Source: UBA5109 sp965661005
GTDB lineage: Bacteria; Pseudomonadota; Gammaproteobacteria; Pseudomonadales; Pseudohongiellaceae
Direction: 5' to 3'
Assembly: GCA_965661005.1 (NCBI GenBank)
Contig: CBFICB010000002.1
Span: 310,001-374,000 of the forward strand
Length of the DNA: 64,000 bases
A program made the position numbers and the translations under genes. Below, one piece after another: positions 8,861 to 17,264 of this stretch. The first letter of the stretch is position 1. Each line of letters opens with the position of its first letter. The notes below the pieces were generated by a model. The model ran no database searches. It saw only the letters and a list, made by a program, of their open reading frames with translations, and was not told the DNA's origin.

Positions 8861-10438
8861 TTAAGGCCGCGGTCGATATAATACTTCACCTGCCTGAACG
8901 CCAGTGACCGCCCCGTTACTAAATGCCATTTCGCCATTAATAAGAACATATTCAATTCCTTCCGGTCTAGCTGTCGGGTTTTCAAAGGTCGCATGATCAA
9001 TAATAGTGTCTGGGTCAAAGACTGTGATATCAGCTGCCATTCCTGGCTTTAATAAGCCTCTTCCCTTCATACCAATAGTACGGGCCGGTAAAGCCGTCAT
9101 TTTGTAGATCGCATTTTCCAATGTAAGCACGCCTTTTTCTCTGACATACTCACCCAAGACTTTAGGAAAGGTTCCCCAGTATCGTGGGTGCACGTTATCG
9201 CCCTCTTGTGCGACATCACAATCGCAGGCTATTGAAACACTGGGGTGCTGCATTACTTCAATTAGATCTTCTTCAATGCCAAAACGGAGGATTACGGAGT
9301 TATCAGCTTCCTCCAGAATTCGAATAACAGCTTCACCATGAGATTCGATCCCCATATTACTCATTATGTCGCTCAATTCTTGTTGCCCACCAACAAAGAC
9401 ACCCGAAGCACCACCCCAACGCAAGTTCATAGCTTCTTCAGCCTCAACAATAATTCTGGCACGTAATTCATCATCTCGAAAACGTTCCAGCATTGCCGCC
9501 CTGCCGCCAGCCAGAGCCCAGCTAGGAATAATTAATGAAGACAATCCAGTTTGACCCGCCAAATAAGGATAGACATCGGCAACAGCGCCTTCAGAATTTG
9601 AGGTAGACGCTACCCTCATGGCTTCTAGGATTTCGGAAGCTCTGCCTTGTTCCCAGCCTTGAACTTTCATATGTGTGACTAGTGGAATTAAACCCGTTTC
9701 CTCACCAATCGTTATAGTTTCAGTCATACCGGTAATAGAGCTATAACCGCTTTCAGGTGTTACCCGGTCATGATTGGCAAAAACGACATTCCAGTCAGCG
9801 AATGGTTCGAGCACAGCAATAACTTCTTCGGTAGTTGCGTAATAACCCGGGACATAATCAAGCCCGGCAGATACACCCCAGGCTCCAGCTTCAAGTGCGC
9901 TTTCTATAAGGCTCTGCATTTGACTAATTTGAGCCTGAGTAGGTCTTACATTTTCCAAACCAACGACTTCACGCCAAACACTATTAAAAGCGGTAAAACC
10001 ACCAACATTTAAGGCAAGGCCATTTTGTCTGTAAGCATCAAACTGTGCAGTTAAATCAATAGGACCTGAGCCGTCTGAATTCATTATTTCAGTGGTAACA
10101 CCCTGACTGATCATGTTGACGGCTGTTGGAAGTGCATCACCTACAGCATGACTATGGATATTAATAAAACCCGGCGCTACGATTAAACCGCTAACATCGA
10201 TTTCAGACAAAGCAGTCGCATTAAGCAAATCCCCTATTGCAACGATTTCGGCTCCATTAAGTGCTATATCTGCCTGATAAGCATCACTCCCACTACCATC
10301 GACGATAGTTCCACCACGTAATATCAAGTCATAAGTCGTTGGCTCAGAACAAGCTGCAACAAGCATAATAACGATAGAACACAAAGTAACTCTCAAACAG
10401 TTAGTGCTGAGCTTAAAATGACACATGTGTTTCCTCAT
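8861..10438 (-). CDS. D-aminoacylase / N-acyl-D-amino-acid amidohydrolase lipoprotein
   Basis: The 525-residue protein belongs to the amidohydrolase superfamily, D-aminoacylase group (N-acyl-D-amino acid to D-amino acid plus acid). The N-terminus is a lipoprotein signal ending in the lipobox LVAAC with C30, so the enzyme is predicted to be anchored in the envelope. DLILRGGTIVDGSG opens the composite beta domain. GFINIHSHAVGD carries the HxH metal motif. HMKVQG and CDCDVAQEG lie where the family places its other metal/catalytic residues, and GRGLLKPGMAADITVFDPD closes the domain. It is last in a six-gene operon, 80 nt after ridA. An ATG at 10426 has a stronger GAGG ribosome-binding site and may be the true start. 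Confidence 0.85.
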   Translation of the reverse strand: MRKHMCHFKLSTNCLRVTLCSIVIMLVAACSEPTTYDLILRGGTIVDGSGSDAYQADIALNGAEIVAIGDLLNATALSEIDVSGLIVAPGFINIHSHAVGDALPTAVNMISQGVTTEIMNSDGSGPIDLTAQFDAYRQNGLALNVGGFTAFNSVWREVVGLENVRPTQAQISQMQSLIESALEAGAWGVSAGLDYVPGYYATTEEVIAVLEPFADWNVVFANHDRVTPESGYSSITGMTETITIGEETGLIPLVTHMKVQGWEQGRASEILEAMRVASTSNSEGAVADVYPYLAGQTGLSSLIIPSWALAGGRAAMLERFRDDELRARIIVEAEEAMNLRWGGASGVFVGGQQELSDIMSNMGIESHGEAVIRILEEADNSVILRFGIEEDLIEVMQHPSVSIACDCDVAQEGDNVHPRYWGTFPKVLGEYVREKGVLTLENAIYKMTALPARTIGMKGRGLLKPGMAADITVFDPDTIIDHATFENPTARPEGIEYVLINGEMAFSNGAVTGVQAGEVLYRPRP

Positions 10439-10518
10439 TTGTTAACCTATTAACGTTGAATGATCGCTTCTATAAAAGTAGCAAATTAGCTTTAGAACTA
10501 AAATTAGTGCTAAAAATT

Positions 10519-10872
10519 TTACTTGGCTGCGATGATGCCAATCTCAACCGTAAATTGCGGTCCAGCCAGCCTGGGGGATTCCACGCAAGCCCTGCAAGGT
10601 GCATGTCCACCTTTAGTCCATTCATCCCACACTGAATTCATTTCTTCAAAATCATCCATGCTGCATAACCAAATTGTGGCGCTCAGCACTTTAGTCTTGT
10701 CAGTGCCCGCTTCAGCCAGTTTCTCATCAATGCTTTCAAGAATCGCCTTGGTCTGTGCTGTAACACTTTCTCCAGGTGCAGCTAATGCAATCTGGCCGGC
10801 CAAATAGACTGTATCGCCATGAATAACAATCTGGCTCATTCGATCATTGGTTTGCAAACGTTGAATTGTCAT
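10519..10872 (-). CDS. RidA-family imine/enamine deaminase
   Basis: RidA proteins hydrolyse reactive 2-imino or enamine acids to 2-keto acids. The 117-residue product is slightly shorter than E. coli RidA (128). It keeps the catalytic arginine (R94 in APCRACVES) and the conserved C-terminal glutamate (E110 in TVEIGIIA). The start is an ATG with GAGGG 6 nt upstream. Its place between a D-amino-acid dehydrogenase/transporter pair and a D-aminoacylase suggests that it removes the imino acids released by DadA. That role is inferred from context. Confidence 0.9.
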   Translation of the reverse strand: MTIQRLQTNDRMSQIVIHGDTVYLAGQIALAAPGESVTAQTKAILESIDEKLAEAGTDKTKVLSATIWLCSMDDFEEMNSVWDEWTKGGHAPCRACVESPRLAGPQFTVEIGIIAAK

Positions 10873-10924
10873 ATTTCCCTCTGAATATTTTGGTTAAAAA
10901 TTTGAAAATATTTATAAAAAGTAC

Positions 10925-12031
10925 TTATACCCTAGCTGTTTTAAACTTTATTATTTTATACACACCAATCGTAAATAGCGGAATAAAAAATACAGCAATG
11001 AAAAGATATGTTAACAGAACATAACCTTTGGCAATCAAATCAATCAAGCCAATTCTATCACTGATAAAAACAGCGATAACCATGGTAACAACTGCAACTG
11101 TAGGGCGTAAATAACCCGGCATATGATGTGCTTTTTCTTCATAGGTCACAGCAATACGTTCATTTAAGGCATGCAGCAAGGCTGTACCAGTTTCAATGAA
11201 AGTGCCAAATATCACTATTTGAAAGATTAATTGAAATACCGGTATTCCCATAGCCGCCAGAATTAAATTAATTGGCACTGCCTCATCAAGTATATTTGGA
11301 TAAAAACCAACCAGCACAAAATAAAAAAGAATGCCTGGTAATATAGCCAACACACCCCCCATGAGACCACCAGCAATAGCTTGTTGACGCGATGAAATAT
11401 GTCTAATACAGAACAAGATCGTCGGGATAATACCCAGGTTATAACTTGCATATTTAATACCATCTCCCACCCATGCGGTAGTTTCGGCAGGAAGTGAAAA
11501 ACTTGATTCTATGGCACCACTAAATTTAGAAAACCCAAGAACTAAAAAAGAAATGTAAACCACATAAAGTAGCACTGACCAACTGGCGAGCACTTTCTCA
11601 ATCAGGGCTGTTCCGAAAAAAGTCAAAACCCCAATTGTTACAATTAAAAATATTGTGCCGATCAGAGGAGGAGTACCCATCATGTCAGATAAAAGTAGTC
11701 CTGCTGCTGAGCCGATGACCGATAAAATAAGCACGATTGTAATGATGTATACAATTTCATAAAACACCCAAGCAGGTCCCAGCAGGTGTTTGAAAAATGT
11801 TTTGTAATCACTACTTTTGGTAAGCCTTGCGAATTCCAGACTTGTTGCCAGAACTAAAGACCAGACTACCATGGCAACCAACATGCCATAAAAACCTGCA
11901 CGTGGTCCATTTGAAAGGAAAAACTCCACGAGTTCTCGACCTGTTGCATAACCACCAGCGATGACTACCGATTGAAATATAAGCCCCGGAAGTATTACTG
12001 CTTTTAAAAACTGAAAGTTAAAAAAATTCAT
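10925..12031 (-). CDS. YkvI-family membrane transporter
   Basis: The 368-residue protein has about ten hydrophobic helices and resembles the YkvI family, distant relatives of the APC/LeuT-fold amino acid transporters. The opening LPGLIFQSVVIAGGYATGRELVEFF has the unwound glycine-rich first-helix pattern expected of that fold. No YkvI member has, to my knowledge, a proven substrate. The gene lies 22 nt after dadA and 52 nt before ridA, so uptake of an amino acid, probably a D-amino acid, is a reasonable inference. The start is the ATG at 12031. Confidence 0.75.
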   Translation of the reverse strand: MNFFNFQFLKAVILPGLIFQSVVIAGGYATGRELVEFFLSNGPRAGFYGMLVAMVVWSLVLATSLEFARLTKSSDYKTFFKHLLGPAWVFYEIVYIITIVLILSVIGSAAGLLLSDMMGTPPLIGTIFLIVTIGVLTFFGTALIEKVLASWSVLLYVVYISFLVLGFSKFSGAIESSFSLPAETTAWVGDGIKYASYNLGIIPTILFCIRHISSRQQAIAGGLMGGVLAILPGILFYFVLVGFYPNILDEAVPINLILAAMGIPVFQLIFQIVIFGTFIETGTALLHALNERIAVTYEEKAHHMPGYLRPTVAVVTMVIAVFISDRIGLIDLIAKGYVLLTYLFIAVFFIPLFTIGVYKIIKFKTARV

Positions 12032-12053
12032 GGCTTTTTATTATGTTTTTATT

Positions 12054-13313
12054 TTAAAAGCGGGTTAAGGCATAGGGTTCGGTATTTATATCTGGAGCGT
12101 TGCCATTAATGATATCCGCAACTATTTTTCCGGAACCCATTGCCAGAGACCAACCAAGGTGACCATGGCCAGTGTTGAGATATAAATTCTTAATAGACGT
12201 TCCACCCATAATAGGGACGCCGTCAGCAGTGGTTGGTCTCAATCCAGTCCAGGGATTGATATCTGCATCCTGCACATTATTTCCAGCTTCTGGGTATCTG
12301 GCTATAACTTGTTGCAAAACCATACGAATGCGTTGTGCATTAATTTCAAGGTTATAACCATTCAATTCAGCAGTGCCAGCAGCGCGTAGTCGATCACCCA
12401 GTGGAGTTATTGCAACATGAGCTTCTTCATCAATCACCGCCATCTTAGGTTTTAAATTCCAGTTAGCCATTCCAAGGGTTATAGAGTAGCCCTTGATAGG
12501 ACGGATAGGTAACTTGAGTTTTAGTGTTTTAGCCAGCAGCGGGCTATAACTTCCTGCCGCAAGAACGAAAGCATCGGCTAAATAGTCCCCTTTACTGGTT
12601 TTTATACCTGTAATCTTGTCATTAGTGATTAAAAATTCCTGGACATCACTTCCATATTCAAATTGAACTTGTTTCAGTTTGCATAGCTCTGCCAGCTTTA
12701 GGCAAAATTGATATGCATCTCCAGTTTGATCTAAGGGATAAAGAATTCCTCCGCATAATTTACTGCCATTTTCAACTAGAGCAGGTTCTTGGTTGAACAC
12801 TTCGGCTTGATTTAAGACTTTGCATTCAATACCCATAGTCTGAAAAAGGGCCACTTGATCTCTGGCATTTTCGAGATCCTGCTCTTTTTCCAGAACCTTC
12901 ATACTGCCAAAATGTTGAGCTGAATAATCAAAGGGATGTTGTTTTTGTAATTCCTCAACACATTCTATGTTGTAGTTTGCTAGGGCGGTATTAACCCTTA
13001 GATTCGTTTGAAACTTTTCTGGTTTAGCATGGTTTAAGAAGGTAAGCCCCCAACTGAGTAATGAAGGAAGAGCACCTGGCCTTAACAAAAATGGTGAATT
13101 TTCCTTACCCATCCATTTTAGTATTTGCCAGGCTATACCAGGATGATTCCAGGGGCTTGCCTGACTGGGATGAAGGACACAGGCATTTGCAAAGCTGGTT
13201 TCCTGAGCAGGACCTGATTGTCTATCAACAACGATGACTTCATGTCCTTGCTCAGACAGATAATAGGCGGTACTCACCCCCATCAAGCCAGAACCAATAA
13301 CAATAATTTTCAT
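12054..13313 (-). CDS. dadA: D-amino acid dehydrogenase (DadA type)
   Basis: DadA is an FAD enzyme at the inner face of the cytoplasmic membrane that oxidises D-amino acids to 2-keto acids, passing electrons to quinone. The 419-residue protein starts with the Rossmann FAD motif VIGSGLMGVSTAYYL. It contains the DAO-type segments ETSFANACVLHPSQASPWN and GLRPTTADGVPIMGG, and ends GHGHLGWSLAMGSGKIVAD. The length is close to E. coli DadA (432). Usual dadA partners such as the racemase dadX are absent here. The gene sits between an M20 peptidase and a YkvI transporter in one operon. Other FAD-dependent amine oxidases of the family are less likely given the strong overall match. Confidence 0.9.
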   Translation of the reverse strand: MKIIVIGSGLMGVSTAYYLSEQGHEVIVVDRQSGPAQETSFANACVLHPSQASPWNHPGIAWQILKWMGKENSPFLLRPGALPSLLSWGLTFLNHAKPEKFQTNLRVNTALANYNIECVEELQKQHPFDYSAQHFGSMKVLEKEQDLENARDQVALFQTMGIECKVLNQAEVFNQEPALVENGSKLCGGILYPLDQTGDAYQFCLKLAELCKLKQVQFEYGSDVQEFLITNDKITGIKTSKGDYLADAFVLAAGSYSPLLAKTLKLKLPIRPIKGYSITLGMANWNLKPKMAVIDEEAHVAITPLGDRLRAAGTAELNGYNLEINAQRIRMVLQQVIARYPEAGNNVQDADINPWTGLRPTTADGVPIMGGTSIKNLYLNTGHGHLGWSLAMGSGKIVADIINGNAPDINTEPYALTRF

Positions 13314-13377
13314 TTTTTAATTAGCTCTGAAATTAATGGAGGGGATTAGATAATCGAATAATTCACCAGCAAGGGTT

Positions 13378-14745
13378 TTATTCTTCAACGAACTCCCTTA
13401 CAACATCAATGGTCAACTGAACTCCCTGATTAAAGGCTTCAACCGGAATGCGTTCATTGTTCCCATGAACATTCGCACCTACACCATTAGGGTAAATTGC
13501 TGGATTGAATCCATAGCTCACAATTCCAAGATCTCGAAAAAAGTGGCTGTCAGTAAATCCTGTCATTGCTGAAGGAACAATATTCACTGAAGCATATCTT
13601 TCTTCAATAACTCGAGTCATCAAACTGAAAAGATCCGTATCAGTATCTGACGCAGCAGCACTAAACAACATAATTTGTTCAATTTCTATTTGATCATCGG
13701 CTATACGTTCTCGTATGCCATTTAAAAATTCCTCTGCATCCTGATCCGGTAAAATTCTACAATCAAGTTCTGCACTGGCTTCCGGTGAAACAACATTGAT
13801 TTTTTCACTCCCGCTAAGCATAGTGATTGAGCAGGTATTTCTAATCAAAGAATGAAAGCTGGGTTTTTCCTCTTGCAGCACTCTTAAAAATTCAGGATCC
13901 TGAATAGCCTCATCAATATTCGCCATGGCATCTTGCCATTTAGGCTCTTCATTTGGCGCTAAACGAGCGAACATTTCACGCACAGATTGAACCACATGGG
14001 GTTCAAATGGATTTTGCTGAATCCGGTTAAGTGCGGCAATTAAGCGAGTAGTGGCAGAAGTCGTTCTTGGCACAGAGCCATGTCCAGGCACATCTGTTGC
14101 AACCAGCCTCAACCAATATGGTCGTTTTTGAGCAACTTCGATTTGCAATTGAATTTGATCATTTTCCATCAAGGTAGCGCCGCCGCCTTCATTCAGCAGA
14201 TAACCAACTCCGTCAAATATCTCAGGTCGATTTTCAACCAACCAGCCTGCACCAAAAAAACCACCAGCCTCTTCGTCAGCCGTAGCCATAAAAATAACAT
14301 CACGGTTTAATTGAATATTATTCCTATGCAGGTAAAGGAATGCTTCCAGATGCATAATCCCCAGAGACTTAGTATCCGAAGTTCCTCGGGCATATAGCAT
14401 GCCATCTCTTATCACCGCATCAAGCGGGTCAGTGTCCCAATATTCCAGAGTCGCAGGCACTACATCAATATGATGAAGTAAAACTAAAGCCGGCTCATCA
14501 CCACCTTCAAGTCGAGCCCAGATATTTCCACGACCGGGAGCTGATTCCACAGTTTCATAATCAATGCCTGCTTCTTCAAAAATTCTTTGGAAAAAAGTTA
14601 CACCACGGCTTTCATTTCCTGGCGGATTAATTGTATCTATCTCGAGATATTCCATTAAACGCTCTAACGGAACATTTTGAGAATAAGCTGTTGCAGTTGT
14701 GAGCAGGGCAAATATAGCCAGCAGCACAGATGTAACTTTTTTCAT
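13378..14745 (-). CDS. Secreted M20-family metallopeptidase
   Basis: The 455-residue protein has a Sec signal peptide (about 1-22, ending TAYS) and an M20/M25/M40 di-zinc hydrolase domain. Visible ligands and catalytic residues are H-x-D in LLHHIDVVP, the bridging D in GTSDTKS and the EE pair in TADEEAGG. A distal histidine is near the C-terminus (GANVHGNNER). A dimerisation insert starts near VPGHGSVPR. Relatives hydrolyse N-acyl-amino acids, dipeptides or carboxypeptidase substrates; which applies here cannot be told. It lies 30 nt after a dienelactone-hydrolase gene and 64 nt before dadA, suggesting periplasmic release of amino acids for the downstream genes. Confidence 0.88.
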   Translation of the reverse strand: MKKVTSVLLAIFALLTTATAYSQNVPLERLMEYLEIDTINPPGNESRGVTFFQRIFEEAGIDYETVESAPGRGNIWARLEGGDEPALVLLHHIDVVPATLEYWDTDPLDAVIRDGMLYARGTSDTKSLGIMHLEAFLYLHRNNIQLNRDVIFMATADEEAGGFFGAGWLVENRPEIFDGVGYLLNEGGGATLMENDQIQLQIEVAQKRPYWLRLVATDVPGHGSVPRTTSATTRLIAALNRIQQNPFEPHVVQSVREMFARLAPNEEPKWQDAMANIDEAIQDPEFLRVLQEEKPSFHSLIRNTCSITMLSGSEKINVVSPEASAELDCRILPDQDAEEFLNGIRERIADDQIEIEQIMLFSAAASDTDTDLFSLMTRVIEERYASVNIVPSAMTGFTDSHFFRDLGIVSYGFNPAIYPNGVGANVHGNNERIPVEAFNQGVQLTIDVVREFVEE

Positions 14746-14775
14746 AATCGAATTCCTATAATGTTAATTGAGGAC

Positions 14776-15651
14776 TTAAGCCAGAGCGTTATCAAATAAA
14801 TTCAATAAGCGGCTCCATGCTCTTTCCGCTTGTGCCTCGTGATATACCGCGCTATCAGGCGGACACCAACCATGCAGTGTACCTTCATAAACTTCAATTT
14901 CAGCAGGAACGCCTGCTGCCGCAAATGAATCACGAAGAATATTTTTAACTTCAGGTTCATTCTCATCATCGTTGGCTGCTACACAAATCAACATGCTGCC
15001 ATCCATCTGTGGAATCAACAGATGAGGGCTATTTGGCGCATCAGTTGCTAGACCACCACCGTGAAATGTTCCACCAGCTCCTATACGACTGTTAGTCCCC
15101 ACTGTCCGCATGACCATTGGACCACCCATGCAATAACCTGTCGTACCCATTTTACGGTTACTATCAACTGCATCCTGAGCATCCAGAAACTCAACAAAGG
15201 CTGCTGCATCTGAAATATCAGTTTCTGCGGTCAATACAGAGCGCAAGCCAATTACCAATTCCCTAACAGCAGGATCCTGAAAGCTTGCTCCTTCTCCCAC
15301 GACTGGTGCTCTGGCACTTCGATAAAAAGGATTAGGAACAAGTACGGAATAGCCAGACTGAGCCAGCCGTCTGGCCATCATTTCAAAAGCAGGCCTCAAA
15401 CCCAGGATATCGGTCCAAATCAAAACAGCAGGGTGCTGACCAGTCGATGGGTGAACAAAAAATGCATCTGCCACGCCGTCAGGGGTCGTAATGTCGATAT
15501 GAGATTCGGTAATATCCTGCGCATTAGCTACTGGAGGCAGCATCATCGTTAAGCCAACACCAGCGGCAGCTTTGCCAAGTTGTCGTCGACTTAAATCAGG
15601 ATTGGCTTTAAAAAATTCTTCGTTTTCTTTTGCAGTTCTTTCATCGCACAT
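14776..15651 (-). CDS. Tat-exported dienelactone-hydrolase-family protein
   Basis: The 291-residue protein is an alpha/beta hydrolase of the dienelactone hydrolase group. Its N-terminus carries a twin-arginine motif (SRRQLG at about 21-26) and a hydrophobic stretch ending near VANAQ, so it is predicted to be exported folded. The nucleophile is the cysteine of GTTGYCMGG, and the catalytic histidine is probably in LHGWCPPD. The true substrate is unknown, since family members act on lactones and other esters. It is the first gene of the six-gene leftward operon, 154 nt downstream of truB. A similar Tat-exported paralogue lies at 51468-52382. Confidence 0.85.
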   Translation of the reverse strand: MCDERTAKENEEFFKANPDLSRRQLGKAAAGVGLTMMLPPVANAQDITESHIDITTPDGVADAFFVHPSTGQHPAVLIWTDILGLRPAFEMMARRLAQSGYSVLVPNPFYRSARAPVVGEGASFQDPAVRELVIGLRSVLTAETDISDAAAFVEFLDAQDAVDSNRKMGTTGYCMGGPMVMRTVGTNSRIGAGGTFHGGGLATDAPNSPHLLIPQMDGSMLICVAANDDENEPEVKNILRDSFAAAGVPAEIEVYEGTLHGWCPPDSAVYHEAQAERAWSRLLNLFDNALA

Positions 15652-15805
15652 AACATTTTACCTTTTGTGATTGTCGATTTTTCCTAAACTTACTACTCTG
15701 ATAAGCAAAAATACAATAGCTTGAGAAGAATCTCCATAGAAAACGAAAACTGAATATGAATATTCGCCAGAAGTTGCTATTGGCGAGATTGAAAGGTGAA
15801 AACAA

Positions 15806-16711
15806 TTACGTGTGGAAAAGACGTTTGGGAGCTACTCGTCCATCATCAAGAATCTCACCTATTCCTATAAACGTCGCTTCTTTATATAACCTTACGAGAC
15901 CAGAGGTTGGAAGATGGCGTGCGATTACCGCCTGACCTTGAAGTACATAGTCAGCTGTGACGATTGGCAAAATAACTTCAGGCAAATCCAGAATAGCCTG
16001 ATCTGCGGGGATTAAATATTGATCTATTGCATCAAAATTATCTTCCCCTTTAATCTGCTCTAGAGTTTCAAAAACCTGAGCTTGTTCCAGTTTAAATGGT
16101 CCAGCTTGAGTACGTCGTAATGCCACAACTTGAGCTCCTACTCCTAAAGCTTCTCCCAGATCATCTGCTATAGTCCTGATGTATGTTCCTTTACTGCAGT
16201 GGATATCTAACTCTATATAAGGATTTTCATATGAGAGAAGACGGAGCTCATTAATCGTAACGATTCTAGTTTTGCGTTCTACAGTTTTTCCTGCTCTGGC
16301 TAATTTATAAAGAGGCACACCTTGATGCTTTAGCGCTGAATACATGGAAGGCACTTGTTGTATTTCTCCCCTGAAATTAAGCAAAGCCTTTTTTATTTGA
16401 TCTACAGTAATACGGCTACAATCTTTTTCAGCAAGCACTTCTCCTTCTGAATCTCCTGTCGCCGTTTTCTGGCCTAGTTTAATTTTAGTCCTATAGGCCT
16501 TATTGGAATCCAAGAGAAATTGAGAAATTTTAGTTGCCTCCCCAAAACATAGAGGCAAGACACCAGTGGCCAGAGGATCAAGACTACCTGTATGGCCAGC
16601 CTTAGCAGCTTGAAACAATCTTTTAACTTTTTGCAAACTGCGATTGGAAGACTCTCCTTGCGGCTTGTCTAGAACTAGAATTCCTGAGATGTTACGGCCA
16701 TGTCGTCTCAT
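15806..16711 (-). CDS. truB: tRNA pseudouridine(55) synthase
   Basis: TruB makes pseudouridine 55 in the T-loop of tRNAs. The 301-residue protein has the catalytic motif GHTGSLDPLATGVLP with the nucleophilic aspartate D45. It also has the YKLARAGK and SKGTYIRTIADDLGE motifs and a C-terminal PUA-like region. It follows rbfA by 35 nt. In relatives rpsO comes next; here a 9.4-kb accessory block intervenes, and I see no clear terminator in the 154 nt after truB, so readthrough into the accessory operon is possible. Confidence 0.97.
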   Translation of the reverse strand: MRRHGRNISGILVLDKPQGESSNRSLQKVKRLFQAAKAGHTGSLDPLATGVLPLCFGEATKISQFLLDSNKAYRTKIKLGQKTATGDSEGEVLAEKDCSRITVDQIKKALLNFRGEIQQVPSMYSALKHQGVPLYKLARAGKTVERKTRIVTINELRLLSYENPYIELDIHCSKGTYIRTIADDLGEALGVGAQVVALRRTQAGPFKLEQAQVFETLEQIKGEDNFDAIDQYLIPADQAILDLPEVILPIVTADYVLQGQAVIARHLPTSGLVRLYKEATFIGIGEILDDGRVAPKRLFHT

Positions 16712-16746
16712 AGGTATTTATCTGCAGAATTTATTTTGTTGACGAC

Positions 16747-17115
16747 TTAGTTTTTGTTATCGCTGGCAATAGCTTCATCAATCAAGTCTGATAAAAATCT
16801 TCCCCTGTTTAAGCTATTGTCATATGTAAAACTTAATTTCGGTGTCGTTCGAAGATTTGCACTTTTGGCAAGTAAGCTACGTAAATAGCCAGATGCTCTG
16901 TTCAAGGCCTTCATACTTTCAATGATTTCTTCATCAGTATTTTTACCTAAAATCGTGACAAAGACTTCAGCATAGGAAAGATCACGACTAACTTTAGCTC
17001 CTGTCACAGAAACCATTCCAACCCGAGGGTCTCTGATTTCAGACTGGATCAAAAGTGCCAGCTCTTTCCTTAAGAGATCGACTATTTTATCGTTACGATT
17101 AGATGGTTTAGGCAT
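16747..17115 (-). CDS. rbfA: Ribosome-binding factor A
   Basis: RbfA is a KH-type cold-adaptation factor that binds free 30S subunits during late 16S rRNA maturation. The 122-residue product has the family pattern: basic N-terminus, LLIQSEIRDPRVGMVSVTGAKVSRDLSYAEVFV, then SGYLRSLLAKSANLRTTPKLSFTYD. The length is normal. It lies 149 nt after infB and 35 nt before truB in the conserved nusA-infB-rbfA-truB order. Confidence 0.96.
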   Translation of the reverse strand: MPKPSNRNDKIVDLLRKELALLIQSEIRDPRVGMVSVTGAKVSRDLSYAEVFVTILGKNTDEEIIESMKALNRASGYLRSLLAKSANLRTTPKLSFTYDNSLNRGRFLSDLIDEAIASDNKN

Positions 17116-17264
17116 GAGAGTTGCGCTTTAAAATAAGGTAAATAAAAAACGTTGGAAGCGAAGTCATAACGAGAAAAAAGTGAAATTTAGTGAGGAAACT
17201 TACAAGCTGTAATTGACCGATCTAAATTTTACTGACACCGACGTTAAGCTTAGTGCAGTGGTTT

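Noticed and set aside
14080..14310. Plus-strand frame opposite the M20 peptidase gene
   Set aside because: It lies fully within a gene with clear active-site motifs and has no ribosome-binding site.
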